Source: Acanthaster planci
Lineage: Eukaryota > Echinodermata > Asteroidea > Valvatida > Acanthasteridae
DNA length: 64,000 nt
Assembly (NCBI RefSeq): GCF_001949145.1
Contig: NW_019091445.1
Location: 62,001-126,000, forward strand
Direction of reading: 5' to 3'
How positions within the stretch are numbered: position 1 is the first letter of the stretch; each line of letters starts with the position of its first letter. The position numbers and the translations under genes are program-made. Under the pieces are notes generated by a model, which was given only the letters and a program-made list of their open reading frames with translations, was not told the origin of the DNA and made no database searches. Positions 27,068-37,957 of the stretch are shown piece by piece.

Positions 27068-28018
27068 ACCACTGTAAACTTTAAAACCTATATGCGTTTA
27101 ACTTCTGAACTCAAATTAAATGCATATCTGTAACGCTTTTTAAATATTTTGACACGTTTATAAATAAACACACCCAACATGTTTATCCACTGAACACACT
27201 ATTTTATTCAATAAATGCAAGGTATGTTTATGATTTATGGATGTGTTTAGCATATGTTAAGTTTTAAACAGTTTTAAATTATAAACCTGTTTTTGTGTTA
27301 ATTACTTAAACGCCTAAACATGTATACAGAAAAACAACAACTGGCTTTTACACTTTTTATACACTTTGCCACGTTTATAAAGGGTGGAGTGTTCATTAAC
27401 TTCACATTATTGGGCTACGATGTCAAAATATGTGTAAGTCATACGCAGTAACGCGAAGAGTGGTGAGCGACTCATTTGTTTTCAGAGAATTATCACCCAT
27501 CCGAGATCCTGAAATATCCATGTACGTTATATGCACTAACAAGTGTAAGAAACGAAAAATGCAACTCTGGTCAGTCGATTTCTCTACATTTGCAACTAAC
27601 AACAGCCAGCTGACGTGTGGAGGACGCAGAAAGAAATCGAAGTGCGCATGCACGTGCATGTATGTGCAGCGCGTGTGCCTAGTAGTTATCTTAAACGCTG
27701 GGTGGTACAACTGAACGTATTGTCTAAATACAGTGTTTATTGTTGGTGTGATCATCAAGTAATAATCAACTCTGCATCCATATATTGTACGTAATTTCAG
27801 CTTAAATCAACCACTCACTACATGATATTTTAATTTCATCGGCACAACTGGCGGAAAATAATGCAATTCACGTTGTAAGTCGCTCTAATCAGGCGTTTAA
27901 TGTTCCGTTTATAACCACTGTTATATGCTAAACATGTTTAGGTCTGAACGCAACGCGTGTTCAAATGTTTAAAGTGTTTAGTTTATAAACTGGTCAAACA
28001 TTCTTGGGTTTTGCAGTG
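27068..28018. mobile_element. Possible non-autonomous DNA transposon
   Basis: The left end begins CACTGTAAAC and the right end closes with GTTTTGCAGTG, which is CACTGCAAAAC in reverse complement. TA sits next to both ends. Both subterminal regions are full of GTTTATAAAC and AAACATGTTTA motifs, which may be transposase-binding repeats. The TIR match is short, so this is tentative. Confidence 0.3.
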
Positions 28019-28035
28019 TAGGTGAGTTATCCGTC

Positions 28036-28399
28036 CTAGTAGGATGCCCCTTGCACAAATTGGCATCCTGAACTGCAAGCCATTTCTATCATTTCATTAA
28101 AAATGCATTCGTTGTCTCTGCTACCCTCCTTAACAACGTTTGCCTGGCATGGAGGGCAATTGTTGGCATCAGTCACTTCACCTTTCCCTTCTCCTTTCGG
28201 AGTTTCCGCCACAGTAGAGAGTGCTCCATCACTCACGGGCAGAACAGAGGAAAGTGGAGCTGCGAAAAAGAATACTTTACCTATTATTAAATGTTGACTC
28301 ACCAGAGCTCGAGATGGTGTTCGAGGAGCGGGTAGCAGTTGAATATCCGGATGTCCCGGGTGATGATCTGCACGGAACGCAGGCCTTTTGTTGGCTCGC
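28036..28399 (-). CDS. Candidate 3' end of a gene: two exons encoding a Cys-containing tail
   Basis: Exon 28303-28399 follows an AATATTTAG acceptor and ends at a perfect GTGAGT donor in phase 1. Exon 28036-28259 follows ATTCTTTTTCGCAG, starts in the matching phase, and ends in TAG. The product reads ...KACVPCRSSPG... then a Ser/Thr-rich stretch and ...NCPPCQANVV... with several Cys near the C-terminus. I do not recognise the family; CxxC pairs hint at an extracellular or metal-binding module. The main objection is the intron: at 43 nt it is shorter than most animal introns. No convincing upstream coding exon was found, since a candidate near 28720-28760 is closed in all frames. Confidence 0.3.
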
Positions 28400-31300
28400 C
28401 TAAATATTATTTAACCAATGTTCTAATGGTGCGGAAAATTGACTATGTGCACGTTTTCAGGGAAAATTGGTCACACAGCATGAGCTCATGATCGGTTGAT
28501 TGAAAAATACAAACTGACTCATTCACGAAAGCGTGTTAATGGACACTATACAAAATATAAAGAATAAAAGAAAGATAAGCCTATATAAATGAATAAAAAT
28601 GTAGCCTGTGCTGTAGGTAAGGTTAAAAAATGAACATTTTCAATAGGCCAAGAATTTTACACATGAGCCTAACGGAAACCGAGACAATTGCACATCTGTT
28701 ACTGTTTTCTTCAAAATGTTTCTTACCTGCCCACTCTCTAAGTCAGATGGATGTTAGCTAAAGAAAGTAAGGAAGAATATTTTAAAGTAGACCATTAAAT
28801 TTTAAAGCTTATCGGAAGAAAACATCGCCAAAGCTTCCCTAGCCCCCATTGTCTGTTTTCGACAGATAAAAGTAAATATTGGCTGTAGGATGAACATGAT
28901 TGGTCAACATCATTTAAATATGATCCAAATTCTGATAGGCCAACTGTAACTTTCACGTAACGAAGGGGAATAACTTTATTCCAAATTTTAAATACTGTGT
29001 AGAAAGAAGATGACTTGATTCCAAATGTTTGATGAGATCAATTGCTTTGTTATACGTTTTTTTCTTAAGACTGCACGCCAAATGATGGTTTGCTCATTTC
29101 TCATCCATTCCACAGTTGGAATTACAGTTGCCAAAGGGTTTATTTACAGAGAGTGTGGCATTAGTAGGGTTGGTCATGGTGGGCTTTGGACTGTCCCAAC
29201 TTGAATGGTAGTGTATTGCTTTATACATAGGCCATCCCAGGTAGTGTTCCGTTGGGAACGCACGTTCCTGTAACATTTGCAATCGGGAAAAAAAGATTTC
29301 TGGCCTTCATTTTCCAGACCCTGTGTCTGAAGCACGGCAACTTGAGTGCAGAATTATTTGAAGTACTCCCCGAGAAGGTTAACTTTCTTTAGTTTTTCTT
29401 ATCTTCGTTGTTCACCATGACATACAACTTACCATGCAATGAATTCAGTGTATTTCTGGACACCGGTAATTTTAATTCTGTTAATTTTAACGTCTGGACT
29501 CGTGAGTGTTTTATTCATTGTCAGGCTTGCGTGGTAGAGGGGTTTATCATCGCAATGTGTCCACACATGAGTTTTCCGTCTTATTACAAGCATCTTGGAA
29601 ACCTAACCTGTGATCGATGGAGTGTGGGTGACGTCTTTAAAAATTACTAAAAAGGTTCAACAACACAACTGAGGCAATTAGAGCTCGACGTTGGTATTGC
29701 CTAGTGATGCGCACATCAACATGTACTTGCCTGCAGTCAGCACGTAGTGCTTTCTGCTTTTGTATTTCAGCCAAAAACAAAATTTCGATCATCGGATGAA
29801 AAATAATCGGCCACAATACATTTCCATCTTCTGTTTAATTTAAATTCTTATTCAAAATTAGGCCCATCATAAAACCCAAGTAGTTAACCTATCCTCGTTT
29901 TGTCACGGCAGACACCGTTTTTTGACGTTGGGCTAAGATTAGTAGGCCTACATGGGTGATATGTGTAGCTGGGGTCTGCATTGATACACCTTACTGCCTA
30001 CGACCCAGAGTCAGCATATTGTGATCAGTGCCAGATCTTCCTTGGCACTACAGCCGCAAAAATATGCATCCACGCTATCAATATCATCAGCATTTCATCT
30101 GTAGCAGTTTGTGAAATAGGGACTGGTACAATCCTAGTGTATCGTACCAGCAAAATAATTTGAAGCACGGCACGGGAAAGTTGCTTTATAATTATTATTT
30201 TATCTTGCAGTGTTGAGCAATATTGTTGGCCATGATATTTCCCATAAGGCGCGTTTTTGTAATAGGAGAAAATTTGCATTACCCCAAGGATAATGCAGTA
30301 ACATGATTCGGAAAAACAAGGACTTCTGCAGCAGAATCGGGATACACCGTCCAGTCTCAAAGGCTTGGGCTGCGTCGTTTCGTACGTCAAGAAACGCTGA
30401 AATAAAAGAAACAGAGGTATCCCTGAGAAGACAGTGACGCGTGACTGGTGATGAAATTGCACTTTCATTCCGTCCATGAGCATGCGTTTCCCAATGTTCG
30501 TGGCAACGACTCCAGGCGTAGAGGTGAGCAAAATCCTTGGGTTTGGTTTTATTCTCACCCAAGAGGACTGTTTTCATACACAATTGACTTTTCCCGCAGT
30601 TTTAACTACCCCTTTAAAATTCAACGAGTGAGTACTGTTTACCTCGAGACAAAAGCGGGCTCGCTGATGCACGTATTCGTTTTCCACTCTCGCCATCAAA
30701 AGTGCGTCTTCGAGTGTTTAAAATCGAGGAAATAACGGGAAATGATTACTGAAATCCACTGAATGGTGAACGACGTCTAACATTAAAGAAAGTGCAGCAA
30801 AACACTGAGCCAGGAAATGAAGCAATCATTCATCTACAACAAGATGCTTTCATCTCTTTTTCTTCGTAATGAATAGCCAGTGTTGTCCAGCCCGTTGATC
30901 TTACAGACGAACCGTCCGGGTAAGCGTTTGCAAAACATTTTTCATTGCGCTTTTTACCTGAAGTGCTGAAGTTGGCAGAGTCCTACGCTTCTCATCTTCA
31001 TCTCACATGGAGGAGAACTCCACTTTTTTTTAACTTAAATTACGCTTTAATAGAAGTTCAAGTTCAGTTATGAAAATCCTTTTCCCCTTTCATGACATCA
31101 TTTTGTATTATTGTAAAAAAGGAGAACTTAACTTTCTCACTATATTGGGTTCGTTTTCAATTCAGACCATAAGTCGAAGCATCCTGAATAAAAAAAACCC
31201 GATTTTTTTTTATCGTAAATATTTCATCTCAAGGGCACCTATTCAGCTTGTGAAGGTTAATAAATGCAATTTTTATGCGACGCATGTTCAGGCGTAAGCT

Positions 31301-33629
31301 GTAGACGTGCTTCCCCCATCAACTAGACCATGTCATTCACGCAAGTTATCAATACCCAACTGGGCACAACTGGCGTTGAACCCTTTCCCCCAAAAAACTA
31401 CAAACATAGCAAAACTTTACACATGGAACGAAACAAACACCCCCCCCCAAAAATCAATAGAATATAAATCACAAAAATCAAAGAAGATAATTATGGTTAT
31501 GTTTTGACTGAATTTTTCGCAAAAGAATTGGTCATCGTGATTCATTCGGTGCAGTACTTAGTCCAGGTCTGTGATTTTGTGATCAGTGTGGTTGGAGATG
31601 TCGCGCCTTCGGGTTAGTCTTGAGGGTTTGGCTCTTTGGCCTTCACTGGCATTAAACACGACCGATGAAGACTACAATTGCCCGTAATCGGCTTATCGTG
31701 CACTTTACAATTTGACAACAACGTAAAAAATCGATGTTGACTTGTCAAAGATGACCGTGAAATTGGCTAGGTTTTGGTTGACTATTAGCGTTCCAAAAGG
31801 TTCCACTATCAAAGGTAATGCTTATGCTCACATCTAAAAGATATTTATTTATTATTTGCATTTACATCTTAGAACACCTTACAAGAGCACTTTAACATAC
31901 ACCGAAAAGTAAAAATTTAAAATTAAAATCTGAAATGAAACCTTTTTATCTGTGATTTAAAATGAAAGTGAAAGCAATTGGGCATTGTGCAAATGTTAGG
32001 ACACTCAGCTAAAGTTCACTGCAACAGAAAGTTTGATTCGAATACTACACACATGAACCGATGTCAGGCCTTTCAGTACTTTAGCTCCGTTTCACTGTGG
32101 TCGATGAGATTTAAACTAATGTGAACAAATCCAACTCCTAATTAACCATGCTGGTGCAGTTCCCATCCTACAGGTTTTACGCATGTAAAACTGTCAATTC
32201 AGATCTCATAACCAATCTTGCAGCAACAGTCTGAACATGCTGAAGTTTCTGAAACTGATAATCATAAAATCCCATAAAATAAATCGTTTCAATAATGTAA
32301 TCCAGAAATAATAAATGCATGTATAAGTTCTCAGTGTTTTATTCATTGTGGATAGAGAAAAAAATGCCCGGCTTTACCCCATTTTGTCAAAATATTAAGT
32401 AAAAAGTCAAATGTGTTTCTCTCACAAAGATCTTTGGGATTAAAGGGAGGGATTATCTACTCACTGCATAAAGATGATAATAGAAAAAAACGAGTTTCTT
32501 ATGCTTTCTTTTGAGGTTTTTTGGAGAGTGAGTTGAACTTCATTATAATGATAAAAATATTAATTATTATCTATATAGCGCATTGATCAATACGAAAACG
32601 CAACAGCTCAATGCGCTTAACATATTAAAATGGCGGAGAATGTAATGATTCCATAAAATATTATGCAGTCGACAAATGAAAAACGAAACACAAAGAATGA
32701 TAAAACATTATAAGTAACATTTAATACACAGGATTAAAGAATAATCACCTAATTGATAAGCATGACGATAACAATTTTTTCCGGGCTTACTTGAAAGTGG
32801 GAAGTGACACTGAATTTGGAATAATATGGTCATTTATTCGTCAGGAAAGATGATTATGCGAAAGAGGCAAAACTGTCATAATGATTCAGCTAATATCGAA
32901 GCTGGACAAGGCGTGTTTGAATTGACGAATGTGTGACTAAATTGTTCTGTGAAACCATCAACGGTGATAAAATAAAGGTGCTACATCATGTAAGTTTTTG
33001 TATACACAATGTCAAATCTTAAACTCAATACGCTGAGCAACAGGAATACAGTAAGACGACGGAGAACAGGAGTGATATAGGCCTACCCGTATGTTTTAGT
33101 TTGAGTAACAAGGCGAGCAGCCAAATTTTTATAAGAATTGTAATCTGTGAATTATGTTATCAGGAAGGGCACGGGGAGAGCTAACTCAACAATTAAACCG
33201 TTATGTAATAAAAGCACGAATAAAATATTCGGTAGTGGCGCGATTATATTCAATTTCTTTAAAGTAAACTTTAATACGGTTTTGCACATTTTCCTGACAT
33301 AAAAAAATAAGAATCTCCATGCATTCTAAAACAAGTTACTAACTGTGCAACACATTGAATTTGCTACTGGTTTGTCTGAAGATTTTGTAATCCATCACTC
33401 ACAGAAATCAGCGACATTCTGTTTTGTATCGGAATGCAATGATTTTCTGCAGTTAACTGCCGGGTTCTCACCGGCATTGGTGGCCAATTTTGTTCACTTA
33501 AATAAAGCCGCTGCTGAGTTTCTGATGGACTCAACAGACATCTCAGCAAATATTCTTATTATTAAAACAAAACTCCTGTAGCATGTGCGTCATGCAAACT
33601 CCATCGGGGAGTTGTAAATTTAGTCAAAT
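28400..33629. other. No gene recognised
   Basis: AT-rich sequence. A 177-codon open frame on the minus strand (30025-30558) has no domain-like pattern, and other frames are open there too. A fragment of a dispersed element lies near 32555-32640. Confidence 0.5.
32555..32640 (+). repeat. Fragment of a dispersed element with a palindromic ATAGCGCATTGA ... TCAATGCGCTT signature
   Basis: TATAGCGCATTGATC and CTCAATGCGCTTAAC are near-inverted copies of one another around a short loop. This signature is common at the ends of short interspersed or MITE-type elements in marine invertebrates, from memory. No tRNA-like head is visible beside it. Confidence 0.35.
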
Positions 33630-33993
33630 ATGTACGTACCCGGTCATATTGGCGGGGACACTGAACTTCCAACGACTGTGCCGACATTGCACGAAGGCTG
33701 TTTGATTCGAAAGGTCCACTGGATTTGCAATCAGTTGCTCTTCAGACCTACCGAGGGTGGCGCAGAGGCTAGGGTCAGAGGCGAAAACGTTGTTAGCGGG
33801 AACCAATGGCAAGTCACCGTAAATGCACTTACCACAGCAGGTGCTTTGCGTGGTATAACCATACGGGTTCAATTGCCGTTGGACTGTCAACTGAATATCA
33901 CGCACCACCGAGCTTGGCAGGCTATTAAATTGTCAGAGACATATCTGATCGCTGCAGATAATGAAGTCAATTCTCCTCAGTCCATTTACAAAG
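33630..33993 (+). promoter_or_regulatory. Possible 5' non-coding exon/promoter region of the H3-like GPCR gene
   Basis: This segment is GC-richer than its flanks and is open on both strands. It ends at AAAG|GTGAGT (33994-33999), a full-consensus donor 200 nt upstream of the GPCR start codon. Its own 129-codon ORF looks unlike any protein I know. A 5' UTR exon is the simplest reading. It could be checked by 5' RACE. Confidence 0.25.
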
Positions 33994-34192
33994 GTGAGTG
34001 TACGAGCTTGGACAGTTAAGCGGCGACGCACCTTCAGTTTGTCCAGTGAGGAATGATCGAGTTTGGACTGTTGGGACAGAACGGAGTGAAAGACGAACAG
34101 GCATAGCAACCCCGCGTACAAACAGCAATACACCATCGACTGCAAAATAAGGACCGGTCGGCGCTGAATTCCTGATAACCCAAGGCTCTAAA

Positions 34193-35344
34193 ATGAGTGA
34201 TATTTACGACATTTCGTCACTGTACAGTCTGGATGACGCATACAGCAAACCGATTTACTTTGAGGTGTTTATCTCAATCATCGTGTGGACCCTGTGGCTC
34301 CTATCTGGCGTAGGCAACGTTTTGGTCGTCATCATTTTCATGCGGGACCGCACCCTTCGGAACAAGGTAGCCAATCGGTACATCCTGAACCTGGCCCTGG
34401 CCGACCTGCTTGTCGGCTTCAACTCCCTGACTATCAAGAACATCTGGCGCTACTACGGCAACTGGCCCTTTGGTAAGTTCATCTGCAAGATGTACGTGAT
34501 TGTCGACTACACCGTCGTCTGCCAGTCGTTCTTTGCAATCACACTGATCAGTTTTGACCGCTTCTTGCTCGTCACCAAAGAGCTGTCCTACAGCAAATAC
34601 CAGACCAAGCGGATGGCCTGGACTCTAATCCTTTCCTCCTGGACCCTCTCGTTCGGTCTCTTTGGACTGCCTGTCCTGCTGTACGAGCCACTGACCGAGA
34701 AACCAGTCCTAAAACCGTACAACATTACCTGTTACCAGCATGTGAGCTACCTGAGAGATTACAACATCGCTATTCTGGTACTGACGTTCATCATCCCGTC
34801 AGCAGTCCTGGTTTTTCTTAATCTGGCCGTTTTCACCAATATCTACCGGCGATCCAAGGGTTTGGTGCGCACAAGGTCCCTGAACCTGACAGAGTCGACC
34901 AGCAACAGCGTGGATGAGCAGCAGTGGGCTAGTCCAAGAAACCGAGGGGACATTGGCCCAGCCCTTGAAACGAATCTTACCCAGGATTCGAGTGCTGGCG
35001 GCGCTGGGGTATCACCGGGAAACAGCGTGCGAGTGGCTAACTTAAGCACCCGAACGAAAATGGCGTCCTACCGGCGCCACTACAAGGCCGCGGTGACCCT
35101 GTCCATCCTGGTCGGCGTGTTCCTTGTCTGCGCCACTCCCCTCTACGTCTTTAAGTGTTTGCTTTCCTTCAGTGGTATAGACCATGATTGGATATGGTGG
35201 AACATTGTCGATTACATGACCTGGGCCAACAGTTCCATCAATCCGTTCCTCTACGCCGTTACTAACCCCAAAATGCGAGCGGGATATAAGAGCATTTTGT
35301 GTTTCTGGAAGAAATCACGCCCAACGCGAACTCTTGCGTTGTAA
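34193..35344 (+). CDS. Histamine H3-like aminergic G-protein coupled receptor, single exon
   Basis: Intronless ORF of 383 residues from ATG 34193 to TAA 35342. TM segments lie at about 24-50, 61-82, 97-119, 141-163, 189-218, 297-321 and 334-356. Hallmarks are G41-N42 in TM1, LALADLLVG in TM2, Cys98 and Cys180, Asp105 at 3.32 (amine anchor), DRF at 122-124 as in H3/H4 receptors, an LSYSKYQTKR intracellular loop 2 like the vertebrate H3 VSYRAQQ region, WANSSINPFLY in TM7 with Trp7.43 as in H3, and a short basic tail. Departures are Ala314 in place of toggle Trp6.48 (CATP instead of CWAP), and Thr198 at 5.46 where H3/H4 receptors have Glu. H3-like is thus a fold/family call; whether it binds histamine, acetylcholine or another amine is open. 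The third intracellular loop (about 219-296) carries N-linked-type and Ser/Thr-rich stretches, so phosphorylation there is plausible. Confidence 0.92.
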   Translation: MSDIYDISSLYSLDDAYSKPIYFEVFISIIVWTLWLLSGVGNVLVVIIFMRDRTLRNKVANRYILNLALADLLVGFNSLTIKNIWRYYGNWPFGKFICKMYVIVDYTVVCQSFFAITLISFDRFLLVTKELSYSKYQTKRMAWTLILSSWTLSFGLFGLPVLLYEPLTEKPVLKPYNITCYQHVSYLRDYNIAILVLTFIIPSAVLVFLNLAVFTNIYRRSKGLVRTRSLNLTESTSNSVDEQQWASPRNRGDIGPALETNLTQDSSAGGAGVSPGNSVRVANLSTRTKMASYRRHYKAAVTLSILVGVFLVCATPLYVFKCLLSFSGIDHDWIWWNIVDYMTWANSSINPFLYAVTNPKMRAGYKSILCFWKKSRPTRTLAL

Positions 35345-35854
35345 TCAGCTCTGTCAGGTATCTGTCACTCTGTACCCCCGAAATTAATCAAATCTATTTA
35401 TGTTTGATACAGTTAATCAACATTGGTAACATTTACCGTAATTTATGTTATTGCAATCTATCTCTGTCCCCCCCAAGAAAAACTCACGTATCAGCAGTTA
35501 TGTTGCGTATTCAGTTTTCATTTGCAACGTGTTGAAACTCCCAAAGACGTTCAACTTCGGAACGTGTAGCTGTGACATACATATACTGCACAGAGAGCAA
35601 CGTAACATATCCACTAGCCAATGCTCTACCCAAGCTCAAATTACCTATTGATTCTTTAAAACATGCAATCATTGTTTCACAGTGGCAAACTTCATAAGTA
35701 TACTGATATTCTGCTACAATATAACGTTTAATCCGGTTAATTACACTTTTGGGGAAACGTAGGCTAACGATGTTATTACCACACGCAAAGGTTAAACACG
35801 AACCATAAACTACACCTTGAAAAAACTTGTCATGCCATTTATAGATCATAAATG
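35345..35854. other. 3' flank of the H3-like GPCR gene, no other gene
   Basis: No ORF with coding character. No AATAAA lies close to the stop; the first clear one is at 35884-35889, inside the following repeat. The true poly(A) site may use that signal or a variant. Confidence 0.4.
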
Positions 35855-36118
35855 CAGGGCCGGATCCAGCCAAATTGACCACAAATAAATAGATAAAGAA
35901 ATGAATAAAACAAGAAAAGTAGGGAAGGGAAAAAAGAGAGGCCGTACTGCTTGAAACTGCATCAAAGAACGCCCACAAAACAAAACATGCCCCGTACCAA
36001 CGCCGTAATGGCTTTGCGCTACGTGCTCAATGGCATTATACCATTGCTGCTTCCCCCCCCCCCAGAAAAATCCAGGATCCCCCCCCCCCCCCTTGGGAAA
36101 GTCCTGAATCCGCCTCTG
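35855..36118. mobile_element. MITE-like repeat with GGGCCGGATCCAG ends and long C runs
   Basis: GCAGGGCCGGATCCAGCC at the left and CTGAATCCGCCTCTGA at the right form imperfect inverted termini of the form GGCGGATCCAG. The interior contains two C homopolymers (36053-36063 and 36079-36092) separated by AGAAAAATCCAGGAT, which itself repeats the terminal motif in inverted form. Coding capacity is absent. Confidence 0.45.
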
Positions 36119-37247
36119 ACATGTACAACAGAATTGCGACGAAGTTAATATAAAACAGTATGAGATGAAAATGCCGTCCATATAGTTGGGAATCACATTT
36201 TATATTTGACCCCTTTTCTTTTCGGTATTACATGTATTTGCTCGTGTGAAACTGGTAGGATAACGAATGTGTGTGCTTAAAGTCAGGTATAATGCAAAAT
36301 GCAGTTTAGGGAGTTAGCACATTTGCAGCTACTGGTATAGATTTCTCCGGTGACCTCCGCTCCGGACAAAATTTGAAAGTTCTATGGACATTCAAATACA
36401 AAATTTAAAGGCTTTATCAGTAACTGGACATTCGTCATTGTCAGTCGATGAAGTAAACTCAGATCAAATTTTTGCACTTTAATTGTGATGGTTTTTTGAC
36501 TTTTCTGTTTATTTCATCAGTTGTATTTTCCAGAGCTGTTCTTTCATAGTGCATTGTAACCTTGTTAAAAAACCGCTTTATAAGTGCTTGTGTTATTGTT
36601 ATTATTATTATTTTGACAGAGCATTGTGATGGTACCCCAAGTTGTAGAACATGCACCAAACTTCAAAGAAAACCCACTTAAACCTGTTCTTCAGAATTTA
36701 TTTCCTCTTATCGACACTAACCTCTTACGTTATAATGATGTATATATTACCAAATGATACGTGCAGCCAAAGACAGTTGTCAACAACATCCAGGGAGTAT
36801 AATTGGTATATTTTCAGGACCTTATTTACAATTATTCAGCCGCGGTTCTCCTTACCAACCCATTTTGTAAAATCGCCACAAATTGTTAATTTCTCAATCA
36901 ACGATACGTTGTACGCGTTAATATTCTTTGCCCTCGCATGACAGGACGAGATATCCATCAGCATTGCCTTAAGCTAGACGTCCGTCACCCACGAGTGGTG
37001 ATTACCTTAGTGGAAAACGTGGTCCTCCTACATAACGTGAGCTTACACTGTCTTTACTGGACAGGAGTGTATTTACTTTGTTGGCGGTTCGCGTTGACTG
37101 TCACAGAGATCACTGTTTTGTATTCAGCAGAGAAGTGAGCCATGATTGCCAAACAAATACAACACATTCGCTGTGCCGGAAAACGGCCGTTTGTAAGTAG
37201 CCTATACGCTTTTTGTAGAAATGAAATGTAAACTGAAATGTGAACTT

Positions 37248-37414
37248 AAGGCCAGTTCGTACTCGGCGCGAAAACAAACGCGAAATTGTGAGGGCAGATC
37301 AAATATTAATTCTCCTTGCAAATTTGCTTTTTGAACACATTTCAACTCGGGATTCAAATTTTGTAGACTCAAATTCGCTCCGTTTTTGCATTTGTCTGAA
37401 GTATGAACCAGTCT
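37248..37414. mobile_element. Short MITE with (A)GGCCAGTTCGTACT-type termini
   Basis: AAGGCCAGTTCGTACT at the left matches the reverse complement of AGTATGAACCAGTCT at the right with a few mismatches. The interior contains GCG and AATTTGC/CAAATTC motifs in mirror order. Elements with GGCCAGTTCATACT ends are common in marine invertebrate genomes, from memory. Confidence 0.4.
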
Positions 37415-37811
37415 GTTTTATTGTTTTGGCAAAATGATTGTGATCAGCAAAATGTGCCTTGAAACAAATTCAGACAGAATCAGTGTTTACAAACTGAAAT
37501 TGCGAGTTTGCAAATATTTTAAATCCTTTTTTCAATGACACAAAAAGGGTATATTGGGGTTGTCCACGTTCGTGGAACTGTTGGTTTTAATACGTTTGAA
37601 CAAAAAATATCAAGACGTTCTAAGGGGTCCTCAAAACGTGGCTACACTAACACATTGCTTAGACACGTTAGCGCACTTTCCAAACGGCAATAGTCAGTAC
37701 GAGGGACGTGAATAACAGGAACATGGCGGTATATACCCCTTCCCCTTTTGGACCACGGGGATGCATTGGCTATCAAATCACCCCCAACCCACACAAGTGT
37801 GTATTTGCCTG

Positions 37812-37957
37812 CAACTGGGGACCCCCTATTGTTCCTCTTTTGTTTGTACTTTAACTTTTTTAGAAGACCCTCCATATGTTTTGTACACAGTTGTCAATCG
37901 GGGACCCTCTGTCAATCGGGGACCTTTTTGTCCTCTATTGTTCAGGGTCCCCAATTG
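37812..37957. mobile_element. Short foldback element with CAACTGGGGACC ends
   Basis: CAACTGGGGACCCC (left) and GGGTCCCCAATTG (right) are inverted. CTATTGTTC(C)TC and CCTCTATTGTTCAGG occur near the two ends, and TGTCAATCGGGGACC is present as a tandem pair inside (37891-37925). It is non-coding. Confidence 0.45.

Larger units (their letters stand above)
19197..28035. other. Gene-poor tract with small ORFs and repeats
   Basis: No complete gene recognised. Noted items are two 27-codon ORFs at 23950 and 24614 that start with MAA in a YY1-like context, a locally CpG-rich segment at 24090-24200, a diverged direct repeat (25876-26130) and a possible non-autonomous transposon (27068-28018). Confidence 0.45.

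Noticed and set aside
28729-28759. 31-nt segment with good acceptor and donor upstream of the 28036-28399 exons
   Set aside because: All three frames contain a stop, so it cannot be coding; at most a 5' UTR exon.
30025-30558. 177-codon open frame on the minus strand
   Set aside because: No signal, TM, domain or conserved spacing; a second minus-strand frame is open too. Mildly longer than expected by chance, but composition is not protein-like.
33630-34019. 129-codon ORF upstream of the H3-like GPCR as a protein gene
   Set aside because: The opposite strand is also open and no domain is visible; treated as a possible 5' exon or promoter block.
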